The notes: a model not told the origin generated them from the sequence alone. DNA of 64,000 bases from SIG607 sp045605385 (GCA_045605385.1 JAZUPW010000053.1:32751-96750); one strand, 5' to 3'. Counted from the first letter of the stretch, positions 16,353 through 25,290 are shown. Program-made: numbers and translations.

Positions 16353-17153
16353 TTAGTTTGCAGGAACGACACCTGCGCCGCTGATGATCTCGTTTGCTGC
16401 TTCGGAAGTAATGTAGTCAAAGAATTTCTGTGCGCTCTCGGTAAGCTTAGCATCCTTCTTGGTTACGAGAACAAATGGACGCTGTACCACATAACTGCCG
16501 TCCTTGATAGTTGCTTCACTCGGTGCAATGCCGTCAACAGTCAACGCTTTTACGGTATCTTTTACAGAAGCAAGAGAAGCATAACCGATTGCACCGGGGT
16601 TGCTTGCAACGGTTGTGATAACGTCGCCGGTAGAGGTCAGTTCCTGACGGTACTTGCACTTATCTTCGGTGTCGGTGATGGACTCAAACCCATCTCTTGT
16701 ACCGCTACCTGCTTCACGACCGATGAGTACGATTTCTGCATCGTTGCCGCCAACCTCTTTCCAATTCTTGATTTCGCCGGTATAGATCTTAGCGATGGTT
16801 TCAACATCTAGGTCAGAAACGGGGTTGTTAGGATTTACAATGATTGCGATGCCATCATAGGCAAGGATCGTACCTTCAAGTCCGTTTGCCTTTTCTTGCG
16901 TCTTGAGGTTGCGGCTTGCAAGACCGATGTCGCATCTGCCTTCTTCTACTGCCTGAATGCCTGCGCCAGAGCCGGTAGCGTTGTAGGTTACGGTAATACC
17001 GGTGTCGGCTTCAAAGGCTTCGCCTAAAGCACCGATGACCTTGTTCATTGATGTAGAACCATCTGTTGCAACGGATTCTTTGTTACCACCACAACCGGTA
17101 AGCGCACATACAAGTAAAACTGCTACTGTGAGTAAACTAATAATCTTTTTCAT
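16353..17153 (-). CDS. pstS: phosphate-binding lipoprotein PstS
   Basis: The product has 266 residues. A lipoprotein signal ends with the lipobox ALTGC at about residues 17-21, so the mature protein is anchored outside the membrane. Phosphate-binding motifs are DGSTSMNKV, GSGAGIQAV and GREAGSGTRDGF. It is the first gene of the seven-gene leftward operon. AAGGAGA precedes the ATG. Confidence 0.95.
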   Translation of the reverse strand: MKKIISLLTVAVLLVCALTGCGGNKESVATDGSTSMNKVIGALGEAFEADTGITVTYNATGSGAGIQAVEEGRCDIGLASRNLKTQEKANGLEGTILAYDGIAIIVNPNNPVSDLDVETIAKIYTGEIKNWKEVGGNDAEIVLIGREAGSGTRDGFESITDTEDKCKYRQELTSTGDVITTVASNPGAIGYASLASVKDTVKALTVDGIAPSEATIKDGSYVVQRPFVLVTKKDAKLTESAQKFFDYITSEAANEIISGAGVVPAN

Positions 17154-17211
17154 TTTTAAAATCTCCTTTGATTTATTATTGGCTTTTTATCTGTCGATTC
17201 TCTCGACTACG

Positions 17212-17273
17212 GTTATATTTTACCTGTCTGCTGTAAAATCCGTAACCAAATCAGTGTAAAATCGGAGTAAAAT
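17212..17273 (-). promoter_or_regulatory. PHO-box-like promoter of the pst operon
   Basis: On the minus strand ATTTTAC occurs at 17273-17267, 17262-17256 and 17239-17233. The first two are 11 bases apart and the third follows 23 bases later, close to the 11-base period of Gram-positive PHO boxes. TAAAAT (17222-17217) or the overlapping TATAAC is the likely -10. PhoB binding is inferred. Confidence 0.7.
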
Positions 17274-17315
17274 TAAATCTATAGAAAAGTAAATTACAAA
17301 AGTGCCAAAGAAAAA

Positions 17316-17342
17316 GCCGGATGAACATATCGCTCATCCGGC
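17316..17342 (-). terminator. minus-strand terminator
   Basis: GCCGGATGA and TCATCCGGC form a 9-base stem. On the minus strand it runs into TTTTTC, so it stops transcripts entering from the right, ahead of the pst promoter. Confidence 0.7.
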
Positions 17343-17494
17343 ATCATAATATGTAGGTTGTAATTCATATTATAATCTGTTCCCCTCCCTTTAGGGCAAG
17401 GAAGAATGTGACTTTTTCTGTGACAAGGTCAACCCCCTGTTGTACAGGGGAAATAAAAATAGCTTTAAGCGAGGAGTAGAGTAGACAATAAAAA

Positions 17495-17550
17495 ACTCCT
17501 TGGTATAGTAGAAGTGGTTTGCCGACCACACAACTAAAATATCAAGGAGG
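17495..17550 (+). promoter_or_regulatory. tnpA leader hairpin masking the ribosome site
   Basis: ACTCCTTG (17495-17502) pairs with CAAGGAGG (17543-17550), the ribosome site of tnpA, with an inner GTGGT/ACCAC hairpin. Such sequestration is known for IS200-family leaders and keeps transposase translation low. Confidence 0.75.
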
Positions 17551-17558
17551 TCTTAATC

Positions 17559-17822
17559 GTGAAAGAAAAAGACATAAATAGTTTAGAACATACAAACTGG
17601 AGATGTCAATACCATATTGTATTTGCACCCAAATATCGTAGACAAGCAATATATAGAGAAATTAAGGTAGATATAGGAAAAATCTTAAGAAAATTATGTG
17701 AGCAAAAGGGTGTAGAAATTATTGAAGCCGAACTGTGCCCAGACCATGTGCATATGCTTGTTAGTATACCACTCAAGTATAGTGTATCGCAAATAATGGG
17801 ATACCTCAAAGGGAAAAGTTGA
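17559..17822 (+). pseudogene. tnpA: IS200/IS605-type transposase TnpA, truncated
   Basis: There are 87 residues against about 130-155 in complete proteins. The Y1 HUH fold is recognisable: WRCQYHIVFAPKYRR at the N-terminus and the metal-binding PDHVHMLVS. The frame stops after YLKGKS, before the region that should hold the catalytic tyrosine, so it should not be active. The start is GTG 17559 behind AAGGAGG. The downstream part of the element is missing; the next gene is 34 bases away. Confidence 0.85.
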
Positions 17823-17855
17823 GGTTCTGACTTTTAAATTAAAAGAATTGATATT

Positions 17856-18701
17856 TTAAAAATTAAATAATTTTTCCTTAAGTTCTTCTGTTAGCTTACC
17901 ACCGTATTCGCACACCTCATAGGCTTCGGCATAGCGTACCTTAGAGCCCCTTTCTTCACCGTAACGCTTGATAAGTTCTTTTCTGAAACGGGCGGCGGTT
18001 TTTGCAAAACGAACAGCATATCCTCTCTCTGCAGACATTACCTCCTCGTCGGTTGTGTCAGCGGTGATGTTCAACCCTTTAAGCCATTCGAATCGTTCGG
18101 CAGCACCTGTAGGTACTTCTTCACCGTGTATATAAGGAAGCCATTCATAAACCTGACTTACATTAATGTCTGCAATTTTAAGTTTGGTATCGATTTCGTC
18201 GTCGATATCAATAACTATATCACCACTGAAATCGGGATTTTTAAATTTATCCTCGTTATAAATAATGAGGGGCATCTTTTTAATAGCAGGAACATCGGGA
18301 CATTCATGAGGTACTATTAAAAGATAAGATGCATCCTGTACAAGCTGTCCTACAGCACGATGGTCGGCATGATAGTCATTAGGACGATGACTAATAATGA
18401 GGTCTGGTTGATATTCTCTTATATAGCGAATAAGGCGACGGCGAGTTTCGAGGTCAGCAACGATTGAACAGTCGTCGATATCCCAAACGTGATATGTAAT
18501 TCCCAAAAGCTCAGCAACCTTAGCCGATTCTGCTGCTCTGGTTTTAACCGTTTGTTCGGGAGTTAAAACATGGTGTCCTCTGCTACCGTTGCAAAGGCTT
18601 AAAAAGCGTACATCATATCCCATTTTTACATATTTGTGCGCAAGACCGCCACAGCGAAATTCGTTATCATCCTGATGAGCGCCAATCATTAAAATTTTCA
18701 T
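17856..18701 (-). CDS. PIG-L/LmbE-family deacetylase
   Basis: This 281-residue zinc-dependent de-N-acetylase acts on amino-sugar-containing substrates. The metal-site motif is GAHQDDNE (residues 7-14; AHPDDE in most members, here Gln for Pro and Asn before Glu), with the second motif HRPNDYHADHRAVG supplying the other ligands. It overlaps the MFS gene by four bases, so transport and deacetylation of one compound is a reasonable inference. The substrate cannot be read off. Confidence 0.88.
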   Translation of the reverse strand: MKILMIGAHQDDNEFRCGGLAHKYVKMGYDVRFLSLCNGSRGHHVLTPEQTVKTRAAESAKVAELLGITYHVWDIDDCSIVADLETRRRLIRYIREYQPDLIISHRPNDYHADHRAVGQLVQDASYLLIVPHECPDVPAIKKMPLIIYNEDKFKNPDFSGDIVIDIDDEIDTKLKIADINVSQVYEWLPYIHGEEVPTGAAERFEWLKGLNITADTTDEEVMSAERGYAVRFAKTAARFRKELIKRYGEERGSKVRYAEAYEVCEYGGKLTEELKEKLFNF

Positions 18702-19954
18702 ACAATTTCTCCTTTTTTATATTTATTTGAACAGTTTATTGCAATCTGAAAAACTACAGTTACAAAAAGCATCAAGAAGCAGGCAATAAAAAAGCCCGGA
18801 ATGTAGCTTCCAAAAGTATCGTAAACACAATTTATTAAGAGCACTCCAACTCCATATCCAGCATAAGCAGCAGATACAAGTATCCCAAGTATGTACTTAT
18901 AGGATTTAAGGCCAAATAATTCTCTCGCTATAATAGGTAACATAACTGTTTGCAACGGCAAGGCCATTGCAAAGGCTATTACGAATAATATAACAAGGGC
19001 GTAACCTATAAACGAATTATTCAGAAACATAAATGCAATAAGGGCAACCATAGCAAGTATACCACACACGCTTAAATTAACCCGTAGCCCGAACTTGTCA
19101 TATATTGCACCGCTAAGAACCTTTGAAGCGGCAAGCGAAAACAAAAGTATGCTTACCATTACCGCTCTAAATGACACATTAAAACCAACATCCTTTAAAT
19201 AAGCACCTACCACGCTATATACACCCTCAAGCGTTGCAGACAAGAGAAAAACGCTTATAATCACAAAATAGAAATATGGCATTTTCTTAGCTTTTGACAA
19301 ATCGATACCTTCCCATTCTGCTTCCTTGTTAGGTTCTTGGCTAATGTTTTCTATACTGTTTCTAGGGTTTTCCTTATACAATAATGAGAAAAGAATTATT
19401 AGTCCCACTATTATAAAAGCGGTTATACAATATGCTTTTCTGTATCCAAACGGGTTGCCTTTTTCATTAATAAGAGGCATGTATAGCTGTGTGGCGACAG
19501 CTCCGCCTATGCCATTTGCAGAAAGTATAAAGCCAGTTAACGTTCCAATGTGATTTTTGCTCCATCGGGTTATAACGTAGCCTACCATAGAGGTAGAGGT
19601 CCAAGAAAAGCCTATACCAAGTAAGGTGCCGCCGAGATAAAACCATAAAACATTTTCTGCTGCGGCGAAAAGAACAAGAGCAGAAGTAATAAAAATCAAA
19701 CCCGAAATAATAAGCCTTTTTGTTCCAAAACGATTCACAAGTGCACCAAAGAAAAAATTTGTTATGCTTGCACTAACAAAACGAAAGCTATCACTTACCG
19801 CAAATACGCTTCTTTTTATTCCAAGCGCCTCAGTTACAGGTGCGAGAAATATGGTTCTGTTTGAACTGCAAAATCCAAGACTGAAAAAGATCATCAAAAA
19901 AAGGAGAGCGAATATTATCCACTCATATTTTAATTTTGAACCTTCAATTTTCAC
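18698..19954 (-). CDS. MFS transporter
   Basis: A 418-residue membrane protein with twelve predicted helices. The inter-helix-2/3 loop reads GALVNRFGTKRLIISG, the major facilitator signature, with a partner loop GAIYDKFGLRVNL in the second half. It resembles oxalate/formate-type MFS permeases in general layout, but the substrate is unknown. It is the first gene of a two-gene leftward operon divergent from an AraC regulator. Confidence 0.9.
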   Translation of the reverse strand: MKIEGSKLKYEWIIFALLFLMIFFSLGFCSSNRTIFLAPVTEALGIKRSVFAVSDSFRFVSASITNFFFGALVNRFGTKRLIISGLIFITSALVLFAAAENVLWFYLGGTLLGIGFSWTSTSMVGYVITRWSKNHIGTLTGFILSANGIGGAVATQLYMPLINEKGNPFGYRKAYCITAFIIVGLIILFSLLYKENPRNSIENISQEPNKEAEWEGIDLSKAKKMPYFYFVIISVFLLSATLEGVYSVVGAYLKDVGFNVSFRAVMVSILLFSLAASKVLSGAIYDKFGLRVNLSVCGILAMVALIAFMFLNNSFIGYALVILFVIAFAMALPLQTVMLPIIARELFGLKSYKYILGILVSAAYAGYGVGVLLINCVYDTFGSYIPGFFIACFLMLFVTVVFQIAINCSNKYKKGEIV

Positions 19955-19985
19955 ACTACCACCTCAATTTTAAATCTTTTAAGAT

Positions 19986-20014
19986 TTGACTTATTCTTGC
20001 GGTTATTATATAAT
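19986..20014 (+). promoter_or_regulatory. promoter of the AraC-type gene
   Basis: TTGACT (19986-19991) and TATAAT (20009-20014) are 17 bases apart, about 60 bases before the regulator start. Confidence 0.65.
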
Positions 20015-20076
20015 AAAAGCGGTCAAAAGTCGTTAGCAAAAGGTTTTATAGATTTAACATTTCTTGCGGTGATGTT

Positions 20077-20949
20077 ATGAGTAATATCAAATTGGTTAAA
20101 AGTGAAATAAGAATTGACGGGTTTGGAAGCGTTTATTATTTCGAACACGGAAAAGAATTTTACCACGATCCCGAAAAGCACAATTCTTGGGAAATCGTTT
20201 ATGTCGACAAAGGCAGAATTATTGCCGTAACAGACGGCATAGGAAGCGTGATTGAAGAAGGATATGCAATATTTCACGAACCCAATGATGTACACACCCA
20301 CATTTCTGACCGACGGGTTTCCAACAATATGTTTGTTGTTTCCTTTATATCTGACAGTCCTGCTATGGATTTCTTCAAAAAGAAAACCTTTAAACTTGAT
20401 GAAATTTCGAAAAATTTGCTTTCGCTTTTTTTAGCCGAGGCAAAAAATGCATTAGGAGAAATTCAAGGAGACTATCTACATAGACGGCCGCTTAATTTTG
20501 GTGAGCCGCAATTCGGCTCTGTACAGCTTATGGCGGCGCATCTTGAAGAATTTTTAATAAGGCTTATTAGAAACGGCGGTGAATACTGCAATACTATTAA
20601 GTCAAACGAAAAATCCCGTCTTATTGCAAAAAACTCTACCGCCAAGCATATTGCTGATCATCTAAGGAAAAGTGTGTACAAAAATCTAACCTTAGACGAA
20701 CTTTGCAGTCACTTTTTTTTAGGGAAATCTCAATTATCTCTTATTTTTAAAGAATGGTCAGGCAAAAGTCCAATGCAATATTATTCTGACCTTAAGATTG
20801 ACGAGGCTAAAAAGTTGCTTCGTGACGGAGAACTTTCAGTTGGTGAGATTTCAGAAAGGCTATGTTATTCGGGAATACATAGTTTCTCTCGCGCCTTTAA
20901 ATCTGCCACAGGCTTTTCTCCTACTGCATACAAGAACAGCATATATTAA
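20077..20949 (+). CDS. AraC-family transcriptional regulator
   Basis: The product has 290 residues. The N-terminal part (about 1-170) is a cupin-like effector domain with HNSWEIVYVDKG and FHEPNDVHTH. The C-terminal part has both AraC helix-turn-helix motifs, NLTLDELCSHFFLGKSQLS and SVGEISERLCYSGIHSFSR, then the family ending FKSATGFSPTAYK. It is divergent from the MFS/deacetylase pair and probably controls it in response to their substrate. Confidence 0.93.
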   Translation: MSNIKLVKSEIRIDGFGSVYYFEHGKEFYHDPEKHNSWEIVYVDKGRIIAVTDGIGSVIEEGYAIFHEPNDVHTHISDRRVSNNMFVVSFISDSPAMDFFKKKTFKLDEISKNLLSLFLAEAKNALGEIQGDYLHRRPLNFGEPQFGSVQLMAAHLEEFLIRLIRNGGEYCNTIKSNEKSRLIAKNSTAKHIADHLRKSVYKNLTLDELCSHFFLGKSQLSLIFKEWSGKSPMQYYSDLKIDEAKKLLRDGELSVGEISERLCYSGIHSFSRAFKSATGFSPTAYKNSIY

Positions 20950-20980
20950 AGAAGCGGGCTCTAAATGCCCGCTTCTTTAA
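20947..20980 (+). terminator. terminator of the AraC-type gene
   Basis: TTAAAGAAGCGGGC pairs with GCCCGCTTCTTTAA around a seven-base loop. Confidence 0.8.
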
Positions 20981-20995
20981 TATCAGTATAGTAAA

Positions 20996-21027
20996 AACCG
21001 CCTAGGTAAGCTATTACTCAGGCGGTT
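20996..21027. terminator. second hairpin
   Basis: AACCGCCT/AGGCGGTT plus an inner GGTAA/TTACT stem, followed by GCTTTTA. A tandem terminator is likely. Confidence 0.55.
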
Positions 21028-21041
21028 GCTTTTATCTGTAT

Positions 21042-21196
21042 AGTGATATTGAAACCTTACGGTTTCAGTGATATTTTATTCGCCTCTAAAACTCGCGAAG
21101 CGAATAACACTTGTCTAAAAGCCAAATATCACTGCAAAGCAATATAACTCGCTTTTGGCGAATAAAACTGGGAGACTTCCTTACGAAAAGTCTCCC
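21042..21196. repeat. hairpin array with GTGATAT / ATATAACT linkers, copy 1
   Basis: Short palindromes of differing sequence are joined by GTGATAT on the left and its inverted relatives ATATCACT/ATATAACT on the right of a core TATTCGCCTCT (21077-21087). The last palindrome GGCGAATA can pair with the core. A strong hairpin (21170-21196) closes the array. The same plan occurs at 56297-56511. Confidence 0.75.
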
Positions 21197-21202
21197 TTTG
21201 CC

Positions 21203-21231
21203 TTGCTTTTTTAATTTATGCAAAGTATAAT
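21203..21231 (+). promoter_or_regulatory. promoter of the broken nitrilase gene
   Basis: TTGCTT (21203-21208) and TATAAT (21226-21231) are 17 bases apart, just before the first codon. Confidence 0.6.
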
Positions 21232-21240
21232 ATAAAAGAG

Positions 21241-22019
21241 GTGATGGATTTGTTAAGAATAACAGTTGTGCAACCACCCTATTTTGCAGGGGAAAACCCC
21301 GATGAAAAAATTGCAGACTTTTTGACAAAAGAACTTCAAAAAGTTGAAAGAGGTTCTTTAATAGTTTTACCCGAATACTCTAATGCGGGCGGCATTTCAG
21401 ATATTGAAAGCGAAAAAGCCGCTATGCCGCGCGCAAAGAAAAGTCTGCCTATGTTGCTATAAATGTTTTAGAGGACAGAAACGGAGAAATTAAAAACAGT
21501 ACGTATTTGTTTAACAAAAACGGAGATGTTTATTTTGTTTATGATAAAATTCATCTTCCGCCAAGCGAAATTGCTTTAGGTGTCCAATATGGTGACGGTG
21601 CGTGCGTTTGCGATTTAGATGGTATTCGCTTTGGCTTTATGACCTGTTATGATGTGTATTTTTATGAGCAGATAGAATTTTTAGCATCGCAAAAACCTGA
21701 CATAATTCTTATTCCGGGTTATCAGCGTGGGGAAACTACCGATATTATTCGCGCACAAACAAAAATGATTGCATTTCGGTGCAATAGTTTCGTTGCAAAA
21801 TCCTCCTATTCAATGGGCAGCGACGAAAAAGGCGGCTGTTCTATGATAATTGCACCAAACGGACAGATTCTTAAGGATATGGGCAAAGATGTTGGCAGCG
21901 TTTCTGCTGAGATTGATACCAAATGGAAGTATATGCGAACGGCAGGTTTCGGCGGCGGTATGATTCGCAACGATGATTTTATAAATGATGGACTTCGTCC
22001 TGATGTCTTTAAGAATTAA
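21241..22019 (+). pseudogene. carbon-nitrogen hydrolase (nitrilase family), frameshifted
   Basis: Two frames together make a nitrilase-fold amidase. The first (from 21241) holds the catalytic Glu in VLPEYSN and ends at 21462 after a frame change. The second continues from about 21430 as KESAYVAINVLEDRNGEIK and runs to 22019 with the catalytic Lys in YDKIHLPPSE and Cys in MTCYDVYF. Comparison with family layout suggests that about 15 residues around 21425-21440 are also missing, so a deletion caused the shift. All three catalytic residues survive, which points to recent decay or to an assembly error. Confidence 0.8.
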
Positions 22020-22071
22020 CCGATATGTTTTTCAGCGAATTTGTGTTTGGCTTTATATTACAGAAAAAAGA

Positions 22072-22100
22072 TAGACAAGACGTTTCACACCAAGTATAAT
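22072..22100 (+). promoter_or_regulatory. promoter of the esterase gene
   Basis: TAGACA (22072-22077) and TATAAT (22095-22100) are 17 bases apart. Confidence 0.6.
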
Positions 22101-22131
22101 ATTTATAAACAAATAAGACGGAGATTTAATT

Positions 22132-23004
22132 ATGCAAAATAAAAAGGCTGCGGTTTTTATTATGTTAGGGCAATCAAATGCCGTTGGACACGGTATTCCT
22201 ATGTGTGAAGAAGATATAATAAATACGCCGCTTAAAAACGTTTTCGGGTTAAGCCGAAAAAATAATCAATCCTTTAACAACACCGAACTTTTATGGAGCG
22301 GTTATACAAGTTTTGGAATGAATCTTGCCGAAGAACAGGATAACACCTATTCTGTGCCAAACTGTCTGGCTGATTTGTGGCAAAAGCATATTGATAGCGG
22401 CAATAAATACGGTCTTCCTGATTTATATATTATTCAAATTGCAATAGGTGCGCAAGGCGTGGCAGAAGGGAATATGTGGTACCCAAAAAGAGAAGAAAAA
22501 CTTGTTCCAGGTAAACTCGGAACTGTAGATATTTCGCTTTTTCCGTTTTGTAACCATATTTTTTCTTTGCTTGACAACAGTTTTTCTAAAATGGACAAAG
22601 AATATGAAATTATAGGACTTCATTGGCGCGGCGGCGAAAACGACACGTGTGAAACAAAAGAATACTTAGCACAAAATATTAAAAATATTTACACCGAAAT
22701 TTTTACTTCTTTTAACACTATTCTTAATAATCCGCCTACCGTATTGCACAAATTAGTGTGTGCTGACCTTATGAATGATTTGGATAAAACAGGGCAGCGG
22801 CTTGAAAATATGCATTACATAAACGAAGTTTTTGAAAAACTTACAGAAAAATATGAAAACTTTTCGGTGTTTGACCCTACAGTAGCTCCACAGTTTGTTG
22901 AAGGCATTTACGGAAACGGTATATTTATAGATGATGCGGTGCACTTTACACCCGACGTAAACCGTTTTATTGCTGATTATATATTAAAGGAATACGTAGG
23001 CTAA
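22132..23004 (+). CDS. SGNH-type acetyl-esterase (sialate O-acetylesterase / CE6-like)
   Basis: This 290-residue protein has no signal peptide, so it is cytosolic. The nucleophile motif is MLGQSNAVGHG near the N-terminus, the middle block HWRGGENDT corresponds to the WQGE-D block of the SASA family, and DDAVHFT near the end supplies the Asp/His pair. Such enzymes remove acetyl groups from sugars. It sits in a sugar-rich neighbourhood without tight operon partners. Confidence 0.75.
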   Translation: MQNKKAAVFIMLGQSNAVGHGIPMCEEDIINTPLKNVFGLSRKNNQSFNNTELLWSGYTSFGMNLAEEQDNTYSVPNCLADLWQKHIDSGNKYGLPDLYIIQIAIGAQGVAEGNMWYPKREEKLVPGKLGTVDISLFPFCNHIFSLLDNSFSKMDKEYEIIGLHWRGGENDTCETKEYLAQNIKNIYTEIFTSFNTILNNPPTVLHKLVCADLMNDLDKTGQRLENMHYINEVFEKLTEKYENFSVFDPTVAPQFVEGIYGNGIFIDDAVHFTPDVNRFIADYILKEYVG

Positions 23005-23037
23005 GTATAAAAAATTAAAACTAAAGGGGATTTTTAT

Positions 23038-24066
23038 ATGTTAACACAATTTTTAGCATGGTATAACGGTCTTACAGATACGTTGTGGGGGAGTTTGCTA
23101 TTATTCGCAGTTGGCGTTGTGCTTCTTATAAAGGGAGGCGACTGGTTTGTAGACGGTGCCGTTGGTATTGCAAAACGCTTCCGTGTGCCAGAAATAATTA
23201 TAGGCGCAACTGTGGTTTCCATTGGTACAACACTTCCCGAAGTTATGGTTTCGGTTACCGCTGCGCTTAATAACAACGGCGCAATTGCTTACGGTAATGC
23301 AATTGGATCTATAATTTGCAATACTTCGCTTATTGCGGCATTAACTATTGCAATTCGCCCTGCGCCCATTAACCGCAATGCTATTGTTACGCCCATTATA
23401 TTCTTCTTTTCGTCTGCCGCTATTTACTTAATAGCCGCCTACCTTTTCGGCCGTTTTGACAGATGGTTGGGTATTGCTTTGTTGGTGGTTTTTGCTGTAT
23501 ATATGGCAACAACAATTTATAAAGGTTTTAAAAACCCATTGGAAGCGCAGAATGAAGAAGATGAAGAAAAACCTACGGGTTCGTTACTTAAAGACTTTAT
23601 TGTTCTTATAGTAAGCGCTGCATTAATTGCAATAGGTGCAGATATGTTGGAAGGATCTTCGGTTTCACTTGCATTAATGGCGGGTATTCCAACAGAGGTT
23701 GTAGGTGTAACAATAGTTGCTTTGTGTACTTCTTTACCCGAACTTGTAACAGCGGTTACAGCCCTTTTAAAAGGCCATGGTGCATTATCACTTGGTAATA
23801 TTATAGGCGCAAACATCTTTAATTTAGTGCTTGTATCAGGCGCAGCGGCAAGTCTTTCGCCTTTTGCTGTTCCCGAAGGAAGCAAGTTGTTAGGCTTTAA
23901 TACTTCTCAGTTATTAGAAGTTCCTCTTATGCTAATAGTTATGATGCTTATGACATTGCCTCCGCTTAAAAAAGGTAAACTATACCGTTGGCAAGGCATA
24001 GCGTTACTTTGCATTTATTCGGCATTTATAGTATTACAGGTGCTTATTGCTTTAAAAGTGATATAA
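23038..24066 (+). CDS. calcium/sodium antiporter, YrbG-type
   Basis: This 342-residue membrane protein belongs to the CaCA family. The two inverted alpha repeats are clear: GTTLPEVMVSV followed by AYGNAIGSIICN in the first half, and CTSLPELVTAV followby SLGNIIGANIFN in the second. An acidic loop (residues about 165-182) separates the halves. It exchanges Ca2+ (or K+) for Na+ across the cytoplasmic membrane. A terminator follows directly. Confidence 0.93.
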   Translation: MLTQFLAWYNGLTDTLWGSLLLFAVGVVLLIKGGDWFVDGAVGIAKRFRVPEIIIGATVVSIGTTLPEVMVSVTAALNNNGAIAYGNAIGSIICNTSLIAALTIAIRPAPINRNAIVTPIIFFFSSAAIYLIAAYLFGRFDRWLGIALLVVFAVYMATTIYKGFKNPLEAQNEEDEEKPTGSLLKDFIVLIVSAALIAIGADMLEGSSVSLALMAGIPTEVVGVTIVALCTSLPELVTAVTALLKGHGALSLGNIIGANIFNLVLVSGAAASLSPFAVPEGSKLLGFNTSQLLEVPLMLIVMMLMTLPPLKKGKLYRWQGIALLCIYSAFIVLQVLIALKVI

Positions 24067-24083
24067 TTTCTGTATAATAATTT

Positions 24084-24115
24084 AAGGCGTAGTGCTTTAA
24101 GCACTACGCCTTTTT
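24084..24115 (+). terminator. terminator between antiporter and aldolase genes
   Basis: AGGCGTAGTGC pairs with GCACTACGCCT, loop TTTAA, then TTTTTG; usable in both directions. Confidence 0.85.
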
Positions 24116-24125
24116 GTTTAACAAA

Positions 24126-25088
24126 TTATTTCTTTACAAGATGAACTGCAAATCCGCCGAATTCGCCTTTGAAGTAAACAAACTTGGGTTTGCCTGCATC
24201 GTCATAGGTAATAGTGTCCATATCGAACTCGTAACCCTGTGATTCATAATAGGTCATAGCGCGTTCAACACTTGTAACGGCAACCGAAAGGTGACCGTGT
24301 GTGCCCATTCCTTTAAAATGCATAACTTCAACTGCTTCGTTTGCAGTGAAGAAAGATTTGCTTGTTTCGCGGTTTCCGCCAAGCATATCCTGGAACTTAG
24401 CAGTAACACAAGCTGCTTCATCTTTATCGTTGCAGTTAATGCCAACGTGGTTAATATGAGCACCAAGCATAGTTTTAACAGCTTCTTTAGCAAGAGCAGT
24501 AATGCCGTCCCAGTCATTAGCATCAACTAAATCGGTGGGTACCATCCAGCTGCCGCCGCAAGCAATAATCTTATTGAAAGCAAGATAATCGTTAAGGTTG
24601 TTAGGACCAATACCGCCTGTGGGTATAAATCTCATTTTTGGGAAAGGACCTGAAAGCGCCTTTAAAACCTTTAAGCCGCCTGCAGCCTCGGCAGGGAAGA
24701 ACTTAACAACTTCAAGCCCCATTTTTGTAGCAAGGCTGACTTCGGAAGGATTAGTACAACCGGGAGTAATGGGAATATTGTTTTCTACGCAGTAGCCAAC
24801 AACTTCAGGGTCAAAACCGGGAGAAATAATATATTTAGCACCGGCTTCAACGGCTAATTTAACCTGTTCAACGGTAATAACTGTTCCTGCGCCAACAAGA
24901 ATTTCGGGCATTTCGCGGGCAATATTTGCAATAGCGCGGTCAGCGCCTGCGGCACGGAAGGTTATTTCGGCAACGGGAATACCGCCTTTTTTAAGAGCGC
25001 GAGCCAGCGGTACTGCCTTTTCGGGATCATCAAGCTTAATAACCGGCACAAGACCGATTTTGCTTATTTGTTCAAGTATAGGATTCAT
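24126..25088 (-). CDS. KDPG/KHG aldolase fused to a VOC (glyoxalase-like) domain
   Basis: The product has 320 residues. Residues 1-209 are a class I aldolase of the Entner-Doudoroff type: Glu41 in VAEITFRA, Schiff-base Lys129 in VVKFFPAE, and the phosphate loop TGGIGPNN. It cleaves 2-keto-3-deoxy-6-phosphogluconate to pyruvate and glyceraldehyde-3-phosphate, or related keto acids. Residues 211-319 (from INHVGINC to GFAVHLVKK) form a separate VOC-type metal-binding domain. Most homologues stop near residue 210. The VOC half may process the aldolase product or control the enzyme; this is not known. Confidence 0.88.
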   Translation of the reverse strand: MNPILEQISKIGLVPVIKLDDPEKAVPLARALKKGGIPVAEITFRAAGADRAIANIAREMPEILVGAGTVITVEQVKLAVEAGAKYIISPGFDPEVVGYCVENNIPITPGCTNPSEVSLATKMGLEVVKFFPAEAAGGLKVLKALSGPFPKMRFIPTGGIGPNNLNDYLAFNKIIACGGSWMVPTDLVDANDWDGITALAKEAVKTMLGAHINHVGINCNDKDEAACVTAKFQDMLGGNRETSKSFFTANEAVEVMHFKGMGTHGHLSVAVTSVERAMTYYESQGYEFDMDTITYDDAGKPKFVYFKGEFGGFAVHLVKK

Positions 25089-25228
25089 AAAAGCACACCT
25101 TTCTTTTTATTCTATTATAATTTTAAATGTACAAGCAAATATTGTCAAGTGTTGTTGCTGTTTTATTTTTGTGTTTTTAGGTAAATTTTAGTAATTGTAA
25201 CAAACTTGTAAACAAAATGGTTACAAAA

Positions 25229-25257
25229 TTGACATTTTTAGAGTTATATGTTATAAT
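25229..25257 (+). promoter_or_regulatory. consensus promoter of the secreted CHAP-domain protein
   Basis: TTGACA (25229-25234) and TATAAT (25252-25257) with a 17-base spacer. Confidence 0.8.
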
Positions 25258-25290
25258 AATCTAAATATTAAAAGAAAGGGGTTGGAAGTA

